Part shown: positions 9,363-16,464 of the stretch, one piece after another
Layout of the letters: each line of letters opens with the position of its first letter
Position numbering within the stretch: the first letter of the stretch is position 1
Assembly: GCA_016181725.1 (NCBI GenBank)
Contig: JACOYT010000020.1
Location: 1 to 49,224, forward strand
DNA from: Candidatus Roizmanbacteria bacterium
GTDB taxonomy: Bacteria > Patescibacteriota > Microgenomatia > UBA1406 > GWC2-37-13
Reading direction: 5' to 3'
Length of the DNA: 49,224 nt
Made by a program: the position numbers and the translations under genes
The notes under the pieces: model-generated
Database searches by the model: none
Told to the model about the DNA's origin: nothing
What the model saw: the letters and a program-made list of their open reading frames with translations, nothing else

Positions 9363-9368
9363 TATAAT
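9363..9368 (+). promoter_or_regulatory. -10 box of the cassette gene
   Basis: TATAAT lies 7 nt before the ATG at 9376. There is no Shine-Dalgarno and no clear -35. Transcription is predicted to start at the initiation codon. Confidence 0.5.
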
Positions 9369-9375
9369 TGCTATA

Positions 9376-9972
9376 ATGTCCGAATTGAAACAAGCAGATA
9401 AAAAAATACGGTCCTGGGAATTACGCGATGCAGTTCTTGCCGCCATTGGGATAAGCCTTGTACTTGGCGGATCGATTATGATTTCTCCAAATTTTCCTAT
9501 ATTAGTAGGAATTATTATACGGGTGATCGAAGAGGTAAAAGGGATAAAATTTCCTAAAACAAAAATAAACAGAGTTCTTAAAAATCTTGAGAAGCAAGAA
9601 ATTTTATCGATAACAAGAGAAGACGATAAAGTGTATGTGCGTATTAAAAATAAATATGATGGGAGAGTTCTAAAATATTCTATTAAAAAATTACTTGATT
9701 TAAAAAGAGAGAAGAAAAAATGGACAGGGAAATGGTACTTAGTCACATTTGATGTTCCAGAAGATCAAAAGAACAAGAGAGAATACTTACGCGGATTCTT
9801 AAAAGAGATCGGCTTCTATCCATATCAAAAAAGCGTATATATTTTTCCTTATGAGTGTGAAGAGGAAGTAGAGCTTGTTAAAAAGGTTGTGGAAGGAAAT
9901 AAATATATAAACTACATTATTGCGGAGAAGATTGAGCGTGAAGTTGAGATTCGTAGATTTTTTAAGGTATAG
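9376..9972 (+). CDS. PaaX-like regulator with Cas2-like C-terminal fold
   Basis: The 198-residue protein has one hydrophobic segment (about 17-50), a likely winged-helix region (about 50-90), and a C-terminal domain starting at GKWYLVTFDVPED. The downstream pattern FLKEIGFYPYQKSVYIFPY is typical of the ferredoxin-like domain shared by Cas2 and the PaaX C-terminal domain. Such proteins are often auto-annotated as Cas2, but no cas1, effector or array is present, so a transcriptional regulator or DNA/RNA-binding role is more likely. The membrane segment is unusual for either family. It sits alone inside inverted repeats, is richer in A and T than its ribosomal neighbours by eye, and is probably expressed from a leaderless mRNA. 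Confidence 0.7.
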   Translation: MSELKQADKKIRSWELRDAVLAAIGISLVLGGSIMISPNFPILVGIIIRVIEEVKGIKFPKTKINRVLKNLEKQEILSITREDDKVYVRIKNKYDGRVLKYSIKKLLDLKREKKKWTGKWYLVTFDVPEDQKNKREYLRGFLKEIGFYPYQKSVYIFPYECEEEVELVKKVVEGNKYINYIIAEKIEREVEIRRFFKV

Positions 9973-10071
9973 GAGTTATGGTTTAGTAACCACTTCAAAG
10001 CGATAGCAGAAAAGTGGTAGAAGTAATAACAAAAGACGACTTATCCGTTTTCTTAAGCCCCATATCTCTTC

Positions 10072-10100
10072 TTGACCTGGTTGTGATCTTCATATATAAT
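10072..10100 (+). promoter_or_regulatory. Promoter in front of the rplC leader
   Basis: TTGACC at 10072-10077, a 17-nt spacer and TATAAT at 10095-10100 are a near-consensus match. Transcription should start around 10107, so the main ribosomal protein block can be transcribed independently of tuf-rpsJ. Confidence 0.75.
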
Positions 10101-10106
10101 TTACTT

Positions 10107-10200
10107 CGCATGACATTTTTCCTTGCGGGAAAAATCAGTGTTTAAATTTTGCCGGATTGGAAGTTATTCGGGAGCCCCAATCTGGGGCTTTTTTTATTTT
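10107..10200 (+). promoter_or_regulatory. Structured rplC leader with terminator/antiterminator choice
   Basis: The leader has a first hairpin ATTTTTCC-ttgcg-GGAAAAAT (10115-10135). It is followed by CCGGATTGG (10152-10160), which can pair over 9 bp (one G-U) with CCAATCTGG (10177-10185). That pairing would destroy the terminator stem at 10173-10189. Mutually exclusive stems just before rplC are the hallmark of transcription attenuation, as in autoregulated ribosomal operons. The ligand is unknown; L3, L4 or another early product is a reasonable guess. Confidence 0.6.
10173..10195 (+). terminator. Intrinsic terminator immediately before rplC
   Basis: AGCCCC-aatct-GGGGCT is followed by a run of seven T. 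It ends 6 nt before the rplC ATG. The position suits an attenuator rather than an operon end. Confidence 0.8.
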
Positions 10201-10881
10201 ATGTACGGCTTTATCTTGGGAGAAAAGAAAGAACAATCACAGAGATTTACTGAAGGAGGAGAGAGTGTTCCGGTCACACTCATTAAAACCTCTTCATGTT
10301 ATCTGGTTGATATTAAGCGTCCAGAGAAACATGGATATTTTTCTCTCAAGCTTGGATTCGGCGCAACCAAAAATATCAAAAAGCCACAAGAAGGAGAATT
10401 AAAAAAAGCGGGGATAAAAACCCCGCTTCATTTTTTCCGCGAGATAAGACTGGATAGATATAAACAGAATATTGAAGCTATTGAAGAGAATGGAAAAAAA
10501 GGTCTCAAGCTGGGTGAACTCAAGATCTTTCAAGGCGATGAGTTAAAGGCGACGGCGCTTTTTAAAAAAGGAGATGTGGTTGAGGTTTCTGGTACATCAA
10601 AGGGGAAAGGCTTCCAGGGCGTCGTGAAGCGTCACGGCTTTGCTGGAGGTCCACGTACCCATGGGCAATCTGACCGAGAACGCGCACCAGGCTCAATCGG
10701 ACAGACTACAACTCCAGGCCGTGTGTATAAAGGGAAGAGAATGGCTGGTCACATGGGACACAAGAGAGTGACTGTGAAGGGGCTTACGATCATTGAGGTT
10801 ACTGACGATGGCTTATGTATTGGGGGATTGGTGCCTGGTTCGAAAAGGGGGTTACTTGAGATAAGAAGTTCTGTGAAGTAG
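10201..10881 (+). CDS. rplC: 50S ribosomal protein L3
   Basis: The 226-residue protein begins with the L3-like MYGFILGEKKEQSQRF and has the family's central signature around GTSKGKGFQGVVKRHGF and HGQSDRERAPGSIG. L3 is an early-assembly 23S-binding protein whose central extension reaches the peptidyl transferase centre. The ATG at 10201 fits the family start; an upstream reading-frame extension would translate through the terminator hairpin and was not used. No Shine-Dalgarno is present; the U-rich TTTTTATTTT lies before the ATG. Confidence 0.96.
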   Translation: MYGFILGEKKEQSQRFTEGGESVPVTLIKTSSCYLVDIKRPEKHGYFSLKLGFGATKNIKKPQEGELKKAGIKTPLHFFREIRLDRYKQNIEAIEENGKKGLKLGELKIFQGDELKATALFKKGDVVEVSGTSKGKGFQGVVKRHGFAGGPRTHGQSDRERAPGSIGQTTTPGRVYKGKRMAGHMGHKRVTVKGLTIIEVTDDGLCIGGLVPGSKRGLLEIRSSVK

Positions 10882-10887
10882 AAGATT

Positions 10888-11604
10888 ATGAAAAAGAAAA
10901 TAGCAAAGCAAAAAAAGGAAACCGTAAAGAGGAAGTCAACCAAAACCGCAAAGCAAGGTCCAACGATTCCTGTTTTTGACCTTGCAGGAAAACGAAAAAA
11001 GGAGATGACTCTTCCCAAAGAGGTTTTTTCGTCAAAGATAAACGAGAAGCTTCTTGCACGATACGTATACGTATATTTAGCAAATCAGCGCCAAGGGACA
11101 GCCTCAACAAAAAAAAGAGGAGAAATCGTAGGATCCAAACGAAAAATCTGGCGACAAAAAGGAACTGGAAGAGCGCGGCACGGGGCAAGAAGCGCTCCGA
11201 TTTTTGTCGGTGGAGGGGTAGCATTTGGACCAAAGCCGAAAAGCTTTTCCCTTAGGATGAACAAAAAACAAAAGCGAAAGGCTCTTTTTGACGCACTGAC
11301 GAAAGCGTGGGTACAAAAAAATATTCTTGGTTTATCGAAAGAGAGTGTAGATATGGAGCCAAAGACGAAAGTATTTGCAAAATTTCTCAACCGATTAGAT
11401 CTGCGCGATAAAAAAGTTCTCATAGTTTTGCCGCGCCTTGAAAAAAATAATCTCGTTTTAGCTGCACGAAATATTCCGCAGCTTGATCTTGTTGACACAA
11501 AGACACTAAACGCCTATGAAATACTTTCAAAAGAAAAAATTATTTTTGTAGATGGCGCTTTGGAAGTTTTAGAAAAGCATTTCTTAAAAAAACATGAAAA
11601 TTGA
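10888..11604 (+). CDS. rplD: 50S ribosomal protein L4
   Basis: The 238-residue protein contains the L4 loop that lines the exit tunnel, seen as IWRQKGTGRARHGARSAP, and the C-terminal Rossmann-like half. It carries an extra lysine-rich N-terminus of about 25 residues before the usual start of the fold. The gene overlaps rplW by 11 nt. In E. coli L4 represses its own operon at the leader, which makes it one candidate ligand for the rplC leader here, though this is speculative. Confidence 0.95.
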   Translation: MKKKIAKQKKETVKRKSTKTAKQGPTIPVFDLAGKRKKEMTLPKEVFSSKINEKLLARYVYVYLANQRQGTASTKKRGEIVGSKRKIWRQKGTGRARHGARSAPIFVGGGVAFGPKPKSFSLRMNKKQKRKALFDALTKAWVQKNILGLSKESVDMEPKTKVFAKFLNRLDLRDKKVLIVLPRLEKNNLVLAARNIPQLDLVDTKTLNAYEILSKEKIIFVDGALEVLEKHFLKKHEN

Positions 11605-11881
11605 GGACATTATTAAAGGCCCGGTATTGACCGAAAAAGCAACGAGTTTAGCCGCACGAAAGGTATATATGTTTGAGGTCGAGAAAAAAGCAAACAAAAA
11701 TCAGATTAAAGAAGCATTGGAGAAGATCTATCCTCTGAAAATTGAGAAGGTAACCGTGGTCCAACGCAAAGGCAAGATGAAGCGCCCAGGAAAAAGAATG
11801 AGACCAAAAACTTTGCCAGACAGAAAAATTGCATATGTAAAAGTTTTAGAGGGAAAGATTGATCTTTTTCCCCAGGCATAA
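11594..11881 (+). CDS. rplW: 50S ribosomal protein L23
   Basis: The 95-residue protein begins with the family pattern DIIKGPVLTEKAT and continues with YMFEVEKKANKNQIKEALE. L23 lies at the tunnel exit, where it docks trigger factor and SRP. The extended loop containing RKGKMKRPGKRMR is present. Its start codon lies inside the end of rplD, which suggests translational coupling. Confidence 0.96.
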   Translation: MKIEDIIKGPVLTEKATSLAARKVYMFEVEKKANKNQIKEALEKIYPLKIEKVTVVQRKGKMKRPGKRMRPKTLPDRKIAYVKVLEGKIDLFPQA

Positions 11882-11884
11882 TTT

Positions 11885-12655
11885 ATGAAAATACGTACGG
11901 TATCGAAAACGAGCGAACCAGAAAAAAAACTCATCACGATACTAAAGAAACATTCCGGACGTGACAATACTGGCCAGATTTCGGTGCGTCATCAAGGGAG
12001 GCGTCAGAAGAGATACTACCGATTCATCGATTTCAAGCGTGACAAGCGAGGAGTAAAAGGTGTTGTAAAGCACATTGAATACGATCCCAATAGAAATGCG
12101 CATATCGCCCTTATCGAATATGCCGATGGTGAAAGGCGGTATATCCTTCATCCGCAGGATTTAAAAATTGGTGACAAAATTCTTTCTGATGAAGAGATAG
12201 AGATTAAGACGGGAAACGCGCTTCCTTTAAAAAATATTCCAATCGGAATACAAGTCCACAATGTTGAGCTTTATCCGAATCAGGGAGGAAAAATTGTGCG
12301 CGGTGCTGGAACATTTGCCACCGTGATTGCAAAAGAGGATAAGTATGTTCATCTCAAACTTCCCTCAGGAGAGGTACGAAAATTTCTCAGGGACTGTTAC
12401 GCAACGGTGGGTACGGTGGGGAATGTAGCTCATAAGGAGGAGATTATTGGAAAAGCAGGGAGAAAAATTCTCATGGGTATCCGACCTACCGTTCGAGGCA
12501 CCGCGCAGAATCCTCGAAGCCATCCTCACGGAGGCGGTGAAGGGCGGGTTGGTGAAGGGATGCACCCCAAGACCCCCTGGGGTAAACCAGCTCGAGGAAA
12601 GAAAACAAGAAAAAAGAAGAAGTGGAGCAATAAACTAATTGTAAAAAGAAAATAA
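11885..12655 (+). CDS. rplB: 50S ribosomal protein L2 (short N-terminus)
   Basis: The 256-residue protein carries the conserved core, RHQGRRQKRYYRFIDFKRDK, GNALPLKNIPIG, and the C-terminal HPHGGGEGRVGEG segment important for peptidyl transferase function. It lacks roughly the first 18 residues of typical bacterial L2 (the stretch ending in PTSPGRR), starting directly at the segment before the KKHSGRDNTG motif. It is followed after one nucleotide by rplV. The usual intervening rpsS gene has moved to 16172. Confidence 0.96.
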   Translation: MKIRTVSKTSEPEKKLITILKKHSGRDNTGQISVRHQGRRQKRYYRFIDFKRDKRGVKGVVKHIEYDPNRNAHIALIEYADGERRYILHPQDLKIGDKILSDEEIEIKTGNALPLKNIPIGIQVHNVELYPNQGGKIVRGAGTFATVIAKEDKYVHLKLPSGEVRKFLRDCYATVGTVGNVAHKEEIIGKAGRKILMGIRPTVRGTAQNPRSHPHGGGEGRVGEGMHPKTPWGKPARGKKTRKKKKWSNKLIVKRK

Positions 12656-12656
12656 T

Positions 12657-13088
12657 ATGGAAGCCCGGGCTTATATCAAAAACGTAAAAATATCGCCAAA
12701 GAAATTGCGATTCTTATTGCCGGAACTCAAAAAGAGGCAGCCATCCGAGGCTTTGCACTATTTGTTTTACACACCGAAGAAACCAGCAAGGATTTTTTAC
12801 AAGGCAATAAAATCCGCCCTTGATAATGCAAAAAGCACGCTTGGAGTAGGCGAAGATACGCTCATTTTTAAAACGTTAACCGTTGAAGAAGGGCAAAAAC
12901 TTAAGCGATTTAAAGCAGGAGGAAGAGGAAGAGCGAAACCCTTTACGCGAAGACATGCCCATATAAAGGTGGTTTTGAAGGCGAAAGAGACGGTTAAAGC
13001 AAAGCAGGCAGAAGAGAAGGTAAGGGAAGAAAAAAAGACAAAGCTAATCGAAGCAAGCGCAAAACCAAAGCGTAAAACTAAAAAATAG
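12657..13088 (+). CDS. rplV: 50S ribosomal protein L22
   Basis: The 143-residue protein has the N-terminal ARAYIKNVKISPKKLR motif and the beta-hairpin with GRGRAKPFTRRHAHI that lines the exit tunnel. A highly charged tail of about 30 residues extends past the normal end (EEKVREEKKTKLIEASAK and on). The ATG begins one nucleotide after the rplB stop, where most bacteria would have rpsS. Confidence 0.95.
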   Translation: MEARAYIKNVKISPKKLRFLLPELKKRQPSEALHYLFYTPKKPARIFYKAIKSALDNAKSTLGVGEDTLIFKTLTVEEGQKLKRFKAGGRGRAKPFTRRHAHIKVVLKAKETVKAKQAEEKVREEKKTKLIEASAKPKRKTKK

Positions 13089-13090
13089 TT

Positions 13091-13729
13091 ATGGGACAGA
13101 AAGTGCATCCAAAAGGATTACGACTCGGAGTTCTCTACAACTGGAATTCACGGTGGTTTTTTTCTGATAAGAAGAAATATCGCCAGACGCTTCTTTCAGA
13201 TACCGTGATCCGGAAAAAACTTATGGAAAAGTTCCGATTCGCCTCGGTGACGCAAGTTGATATTGAGCGGGCAATTAACAAAATTACCGTCATCATATAT
13301 TCGGTAAAACCAGGGATGATCATAGGAAGAGGAGGAAGGGGACTTGAGGAGGTTAAAAAATCTATCCTTGAGGATCTCAAGCTGGACCCGGGTGCAAAAG
13401 ATATTAAGGTAGATCTTCGGATTGAACCTGTCAAAAAGCCCTATACGAACGCTTACTTTACGGCCCAGTCAATAGCTGAAAAGCTTGTGAGAGGATTTTC
13501 GCACCGTTCGGTTATTCACAGTATGATGAACAGGGTTATAGAGGCGGGCGCAAAAGGGGTAAAAGTTCAACTTGGAGGGCGAATCGCAGGAGCAGAGATT
13601 TCTCGACGGGAAAAATATTTTCAAGGAACCGTACCCACCTCAACCATACGAGAAGACGTAGATTTTGCCACGTATCCTGCGCTTACAAAATCGGGATACA
13701 TTGGAGTAAAAGTTTGGATATGCAGATAG
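13091..13729 (+). CDS. rpsC: 30S ribosomal protein S3
   Basis: The 212-residue protein begins MGQKVHPKGLRLG and contains the KH domain GMIIGRGGRGLEEV and the C-terminal GAKGVKVQLGGRIAGAEISR. S3 forms part of the mRNA entry channel and helicase of the 30S subunit. It ends close to the conserved domain, without the long tail found in many bacteria. Confidence 0.97.
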   Translation: MGQKVHPKGLRLGVLYNWNSRWFFSDKKKYRQTLLSDTVIRKKLMEKFRFASVTQVDIERAINKITVIIYSVKPGMIIGRGGRGLEEVKKSILEDLKLDPGAKDIKVDLRIEPVKKPYTNAYFTAQSIAEKLVRGFSHRSVIHSMMNRVIEAGAKGVKVQLGGRIAGAEISRREKYFQGTVPTSTIREDVDFATYPALTKSGYIGVKVWICR

Positions 13730-13730
13730 T

Positions 13731-14135
13731 ATGTTAGCACCAAAAAGGCAAAAATATCGTAAACAATTTAGAGGGTCATGGCGAGCATTAGCAATAAAGG
13801 GTGATAAACTTAATTTCGGGAGTTTTGGATTAAAAGCAGCGACAACAGGGTGGATAAAAGACCGAGAAATTGAGGCGTCTCGTGTGGTCCTTGCACGCGC
13901 GACAAGAAAGTACGGGAAGTACTGGATACGAATTTTTCCAGACAAACCATATACCAAAAAGCCGCCCGAGGTGACCATGGGATCGGGAAAAGGCGAAGTT
14001 TCACATTTTGTTGCTTCTGTGTCACCAGGACGCATGCTTTTTGAATTGGATGGTTTGGATCAAAAGCGCGCCCGAGAAGTTTTTAAGGTGGTGTCATCGA
14101 AACTTTCGGTCAAGACAAAAGTTATTTCTAAGTAG
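13731..14135 (+). CDS. rplP: 50S ribosomal protein L16
   Basis: The 134-residue protein starts MLAPKRQKYRKQFRG and carries the characteristic RIFPDKPYTKKPPEVTMGSGKG stretch (cited here as key residues PDKP and MGSGKG). L16 organises the A-site of the 50S subunit. The gene begins one nucleotide after the rpsC stop. Confidence 0.97.
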   Translation: MLAPKRQKYRKQFRGSWRALAIKGDKLNFGSFGLKAATTGWIKDREIEASRVVLARATRKYGKYWIRIFPDKPYTKKPPEVTMGSGKGEVSHFVASVSPGRMLFELDGLDQKRAREVFKVVSSKLSVKTKVISK

Positions 14136-14137
14136 CT

Positions 14138-14356
14138 ATGAAAAAATTAACGAAGGCGTTACGTGGGAAAACGATTGAAGAGCTGAAGGAAGAAGAGCGC
14201 GCCGTAAGAGAAGAGGTGGCGAAACTAAAACTCAAGCAGCGTGTCAGTCCAGAAAAAGATACCAATATACTCATGAAGAAGAGAAAAAAGCTTGCAGTTA
14301 TCCTTACGGTTTTGAGTGAGAAGAAGGAACTTGAACAGTTAAAAGCCCAAAAATAA
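14138..14356 (+). CDS. rpmC: 50S ribosomal protein L29
   Basis: The 72-residue, nearly all-helical protein shows the L29 pattern of a first helix (LRGKTIEELKEEERAVREE) and a second helix with ILMKKRKKLAVILTVL, where the usual R(R)xIARxxT is degenerate. L29 lies beside L23 at the exit tunnel. Order rplP-rpmC-rpsQ supports the call. Confidence 0.92.
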   Translation: MKKLTKALRGKTIEELKEEERAVREEVAKLKLKQRVSPEKDTNILMKKRKKLAVILTVLSEKKELEQLKAQK

Positions 14357-14359
14357 GCT

Positions 14360-14620
14360 ATGCCCAAAATTTTTATCGGAAAAGTAGTATCGACAAAAAT
14401 GAAGGACACCGTCGTTGTTTTGGTTGAGCGGAAGCTGCGGCATCCCCTCTATCGGAAGGTGATTGCTCGTCGAAAAAAATATAAAGCCCATGTTGATGGT
14501 TTGGAACTTGAGGTGGGAGATGCCGTCCGCATAAGAGAGACGCGGCCGATCTCAAAAGACAAACACTTTATCGTTATGGAGAAACTAGAAAAGAAGATAA
14601 GCTCAAAGCGCAAAACTTAA
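14360..14620 (+). CDS. rpsQ: 30S ribosomal protein S17
   Basis: The 86-residue OB-fold protein shows KVVSTKMKDTVVVLVER, then HPLYRKVIARRKKYKAHV, then VGDAVRIRETRPISKDKHF, all typical of S17. The C-terminal codons run into a filler-like stretch (CTCAAAGCGCAAAACT) that is also found at the end of rplM, and the stop is followed within 6 nt by the left arm of a large hairpin. Confidence 0.95.
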   Translation: MPKIFIGKVVSTKMKDTVVVLVERKLRHPLYRKVIARRKKYKAHVDGLELEVGDAVRIRETRPISKDKHFIVMEKLEKKISSKRKT

Positions 14621-14626
14621 AACGTC

Positions 14627-14724
14627 AAAAATAAACGGGTGACGCGGTCGGAAGGGTTCCCGACAGCGCGCAGCGTAGCGAGCACTGGCGGGAAGGAGAC
14701 CGCGGCAGGACCCGTTTATTTTTT
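14627..14724 (+). ncRNA. Large nested hairpin between rpsQ and rplN
   Basis: A perfect 14-bp inverted repeat (14627-14640 with 14710-14723, AAAAATAAACGGGT) encloses a second stem CGCGGTC/GACCGCG (14643-14649, 14698-14704). This encloses a third, TTCCCG/CGGGAA (14657-14662, 14689-14694), around a GC-rich tip containing CAGCGTAGCGAGC. Its G+C is far above that of its surroundings. The 3' arm ends in a T-run, so it could act as an internal terminator or attenuator, or be a MITE/REP-like insertion. Outside the arms, CTCAAAGC (14602-14609) and GCTTTGAG (14736-14743) extend the symmetry. Confidence 0.6.
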
Positions 14725-14761
14725 ACTAGATTATAGCTTTGAGTTTTGAGTTTTTATTCCT

Positions 14762-15136
14762 ATGTTACAGCAGAGATCGATTCTTAGCGTGGCAGATAAT
14801 ACAGGCGCAAAAAAAGTAATGGTGATCGGAATTCCCAAGAAGGGAAATCGTACCTATGCATATCTTGGTGATGTGGTTGTGGGAACCATCAAAGAAGCCA
14901 TACCATATGCCCAGGTAAAGAAAGGCGAGATTGTTCCGGCGCTTATTGTTCGAACAAAAAAAGAAAAGAGGAGAAAGGACGGAAGTTATATTCGATTTGA
15001 CGATAATGCATGTGTCATCCTTCAATCAAAGGACGCAAAAGAGCCTCGTGGAACAAGAATTTTTGGACCGATAGCAAAAGAGGTCAAAGACCTCGGATTC
15101 AATAAAATTGCAAGTTTGGCAGAGGAAATCTATTAA
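14762..15136 (+). CDS. rplN: 50S ribosomal protein L14
   Basis: The 124-residue protein begins MLQQRSILSVADNTGAKKV and contains GDVVVGTIKEA, a YIRFDDNACVIL segment and the C-terminal PRGTRIFGPIAKEV, all diagnostic of L14. L14 contacts the 30S subunit and is the docking site for RsfS. It is separated from rpsQ by 141 nt holding the nested hairpin. Confidence 0.97.
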   Translation: MLQQRSILSVADNTGAKKVMVIGIPKKGNRTYAYLGDVVVGTIKEAIPYAQVKKGEIVPALIVRTKKEKRRKDGSYIRFDDNACVILQSKDAKEPRGTRIFGPIAKEVKDLGFNKIASLAEEIY

Positions 15137-15138
15137 CT

Positions 15139-15444
15139 ATGCGGATACGAAAAGGAGATAAGGTAAGGGTTATTACGGGAAAAGATAGAGGAAGAGAAGG
15201 GGTTGTTGAGAGAGTGTATGCAAAACAACAGCGGATATTTTTACCCGGAATAAATCTCTTTAAGAAGCATATAAAAAAAAGCGAACAAACGCCCCAAGGC
15301 GGAGTTGTTGAGCTTCCTCGCCCCGTCCCCGTATCAAACGTTATGTTGATTTGTCCCAAGTGCAAAAAGACTACAAGAGTGGCATACCGCGTAGAAAGCG
15401 GAAAGAAGTTTCGGATGTGCAAGAGGTGCAAAAGTAAAATATGA
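15139..15444 (+). CDS. rplX: 50S ribosomal protein L24
   Basis: The 101-residue protein has the KOW motif (IRKGDKVRVITGKDRGREGVV) and a C-terminal CPKC...CKRC zinc-ribbon-like segment, common in bacterial L24 proteins. It is an assembly initiator on 23S rRNA. The stop overlaps the rplE start in an ATGA junction, indicating translational coupling. Confidence 0.96.
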   Translation: MRIRKGDKVRVITGKDRGREGVVERVYAKQQRIFLPGINLFKKHIKKSEQTPQGGVVELPRPVPVSNVMLICPKCKKTTRVAYRVESGKKFRMCKRCKSKI

Positions 15445-15977
15445 CAAGTTTTAAGGATCATTACAATCAAGAGGTGAGGAAGCGGCTTATGGAGAAACTC
15501 CATATCAAAAATCCGATGGCAGTACCTAAAGTTGAAAAAGTGGTAATCAATGTGGGGGCAGGGGAGGCAGTTTCGAATAAGCAGGCTCTTGAAAAGATAC
15601 AGGAGCAGTTGGGATGGATAGCAGGACAAAAACCGATTGTTACCAAGGCAAGAAAATCAGTCTCAGCCTTTAAGATACGAAAAGGTGTCCCAATCGGTGT
15701 GAAAGTTACTCTTCGAGGGCGAAACATGTATCACTTTTTGGAGAAATTAATAAAGATTGTTATTCCCCGGATGAGAGATTTTCGCGGAGTTGCCGAAACA
15801 AGCCTTGATGCACATGGCAACTTAAATCTTGGACTTATAGAACAGACGATTTTTCCAGAAGTAGACTTTGACAAAGTTGATAAAATAAGAGGTTTGCAGA
15901 TTACGATTGTCACAAACGCCGGCGATAAGGCTCTTGGGAAAAAGCTGTTCGAGGAGTTAGGAATACCATTCAAGTAA
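15441..15977 (+). CDS. rplE: 50S ribosomal protein L5
   Basis: The 178-residue protein includes [20 protein letters not shown] near the N-terminus, [16 protein letters not shown], and [15 protein letters not shown] with the usual Phe-Arg-Gly, all L5 signatures. L5 binds 5S rRNA and bridges to the 30S head. The ATG overlaps the rplX stop. Confidence 0.97.
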   Translation: MTSFKDHYNQEVRKRLMEKLHIKNPMAVPKVEKVVINVGAGEAVSNKQALEKIQEQLGWIAGQKPIVTKARKSVSAFKIRKGVPIGVKVTLRGRNMYHFLEKLIKIVIPRMRDFRGVAETSLDAHGNLNLGLIEQTIFPEVDFDKVDKIRGLQITIVTNAGDKALGKKLFEELGIPFK

Positions 15978-15978
15978 T

Positions 15979-16164
15979 ATGGCAAAAACATCAGATGAGG
16001 TTAAATTCCACAAAAAACAGAAGTATAAAATTCGAGTGAGAAATCGGTGTGCGCTTTGTGGAAGAGCTCGGGCGTATATGCGCAGGTTCGGATTATGCCG
16101 TATATGCTTTCGCGAAAAAGCATTGAAAGGAGAGATTCCAGGCGTAAAAAAAGTTTCATGGTAA
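15979..16164 (+). CDS. rpsN: 30S ribosomal protein S14, zinc-binding type
   Basis: The 61-residue short form carries the two zinc pairs, CALC and CRIC, with [11 protein letters not shown] between them. This is the C+ (type Z) version that binds one zinc ion without the insertion found in long S14. The gene lies in the usual position after rplE but is followed by rpsS rather than rpsH. Confidence 0.97.
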   Translation: MAKTSDEVKFHKKQKYKIRVRNRCALCGRARAYMRRFGLCRICFREKALKGEIPGVKKVSW

Positions 16165-16171
16165 AGATTCT

Positions 16172-16456
16172 ATGGGAAGATCATTGAAGAAGGGTCCTTA
16201 TATCGATCCTAAGCTTTTAAAAAAAGTTTTGAAACAAAAAGAGACAGGAGAAAGAAACCCTCTAAAGACATGGGCAAGAGATTGTCAGATTCCTCCCGAG
16301 TTTGTTGGCCATAAATTTCAGGTACATAATGGAAGGAAGTTTATTGATGTTGCGGTAAGTGAGGCAATGGTAGGACATCGCCTTGGAGAATTTGCCCCAA
16401 CAAGAACATTCAGAGGGCATGGGAAAGTAACAAAGCGGGTAGTTACACCAACCTAA
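16172..16456 (+). CDS. rpsS: 30S ribosomal protein S19, displaced in the operon
   Basis: The 94-residue protein is a full-length S19: [12 protein letters not shown] at the start, [25 protein letters not shown] and a C-terminal [13 protein letters not shown]19 pairs with S13 in the 30S head. In most bacteria it lies between rplB and rplV; here those two genes are one nucleotide apart and S19 sits between S14 and S8. S14 and S19 are neighbours in the 30S head, so the new linkage still joins interacting proteins. Confidence 0.96.
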   Translation: MGRSLKKGPYIDPKLLKKVLKQKETGERNPLKTWARDCQIPPEFVGHKFQVHNGRKFIDVAVSEAMVGHRLGEFAPTRTFRGHGKVTKRVVTPT

Positions 16457-16464
16457 GCATATCT

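Larger units (their letters stand above)
9329..10018. mobile_element. 690-bp cassette bounded by 16-bp perfect inverted repeats
   Basis: The left end 9329-9344 reads ACCACTTTTCTGCTAT and the right end 10003-10018 is its exact reverse complement. The only gene inside is the PaaX/Cas2-like gene with its own promoter. The interval interrupts the normally contiguous rpsJ-rplC pair. No transposase lies in the window and no convincing target-site duplication is visible, so calling it mobile is an inference. Confidence 0.55.

Noticed and set aside
9376-9972. Evidence of a CRISPR-Cas system from a Cas2-like protein
   Set aside because: No repeat-spacer array, cas1 or effector is present, and the domain is shared with PaaX-type regulators.
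10123-10200. N-terminal extension of L3
   Set aside because: The extension needs a non-ATG start and would translate the terminator hairpin; the L3 family start matches ATG 10201.
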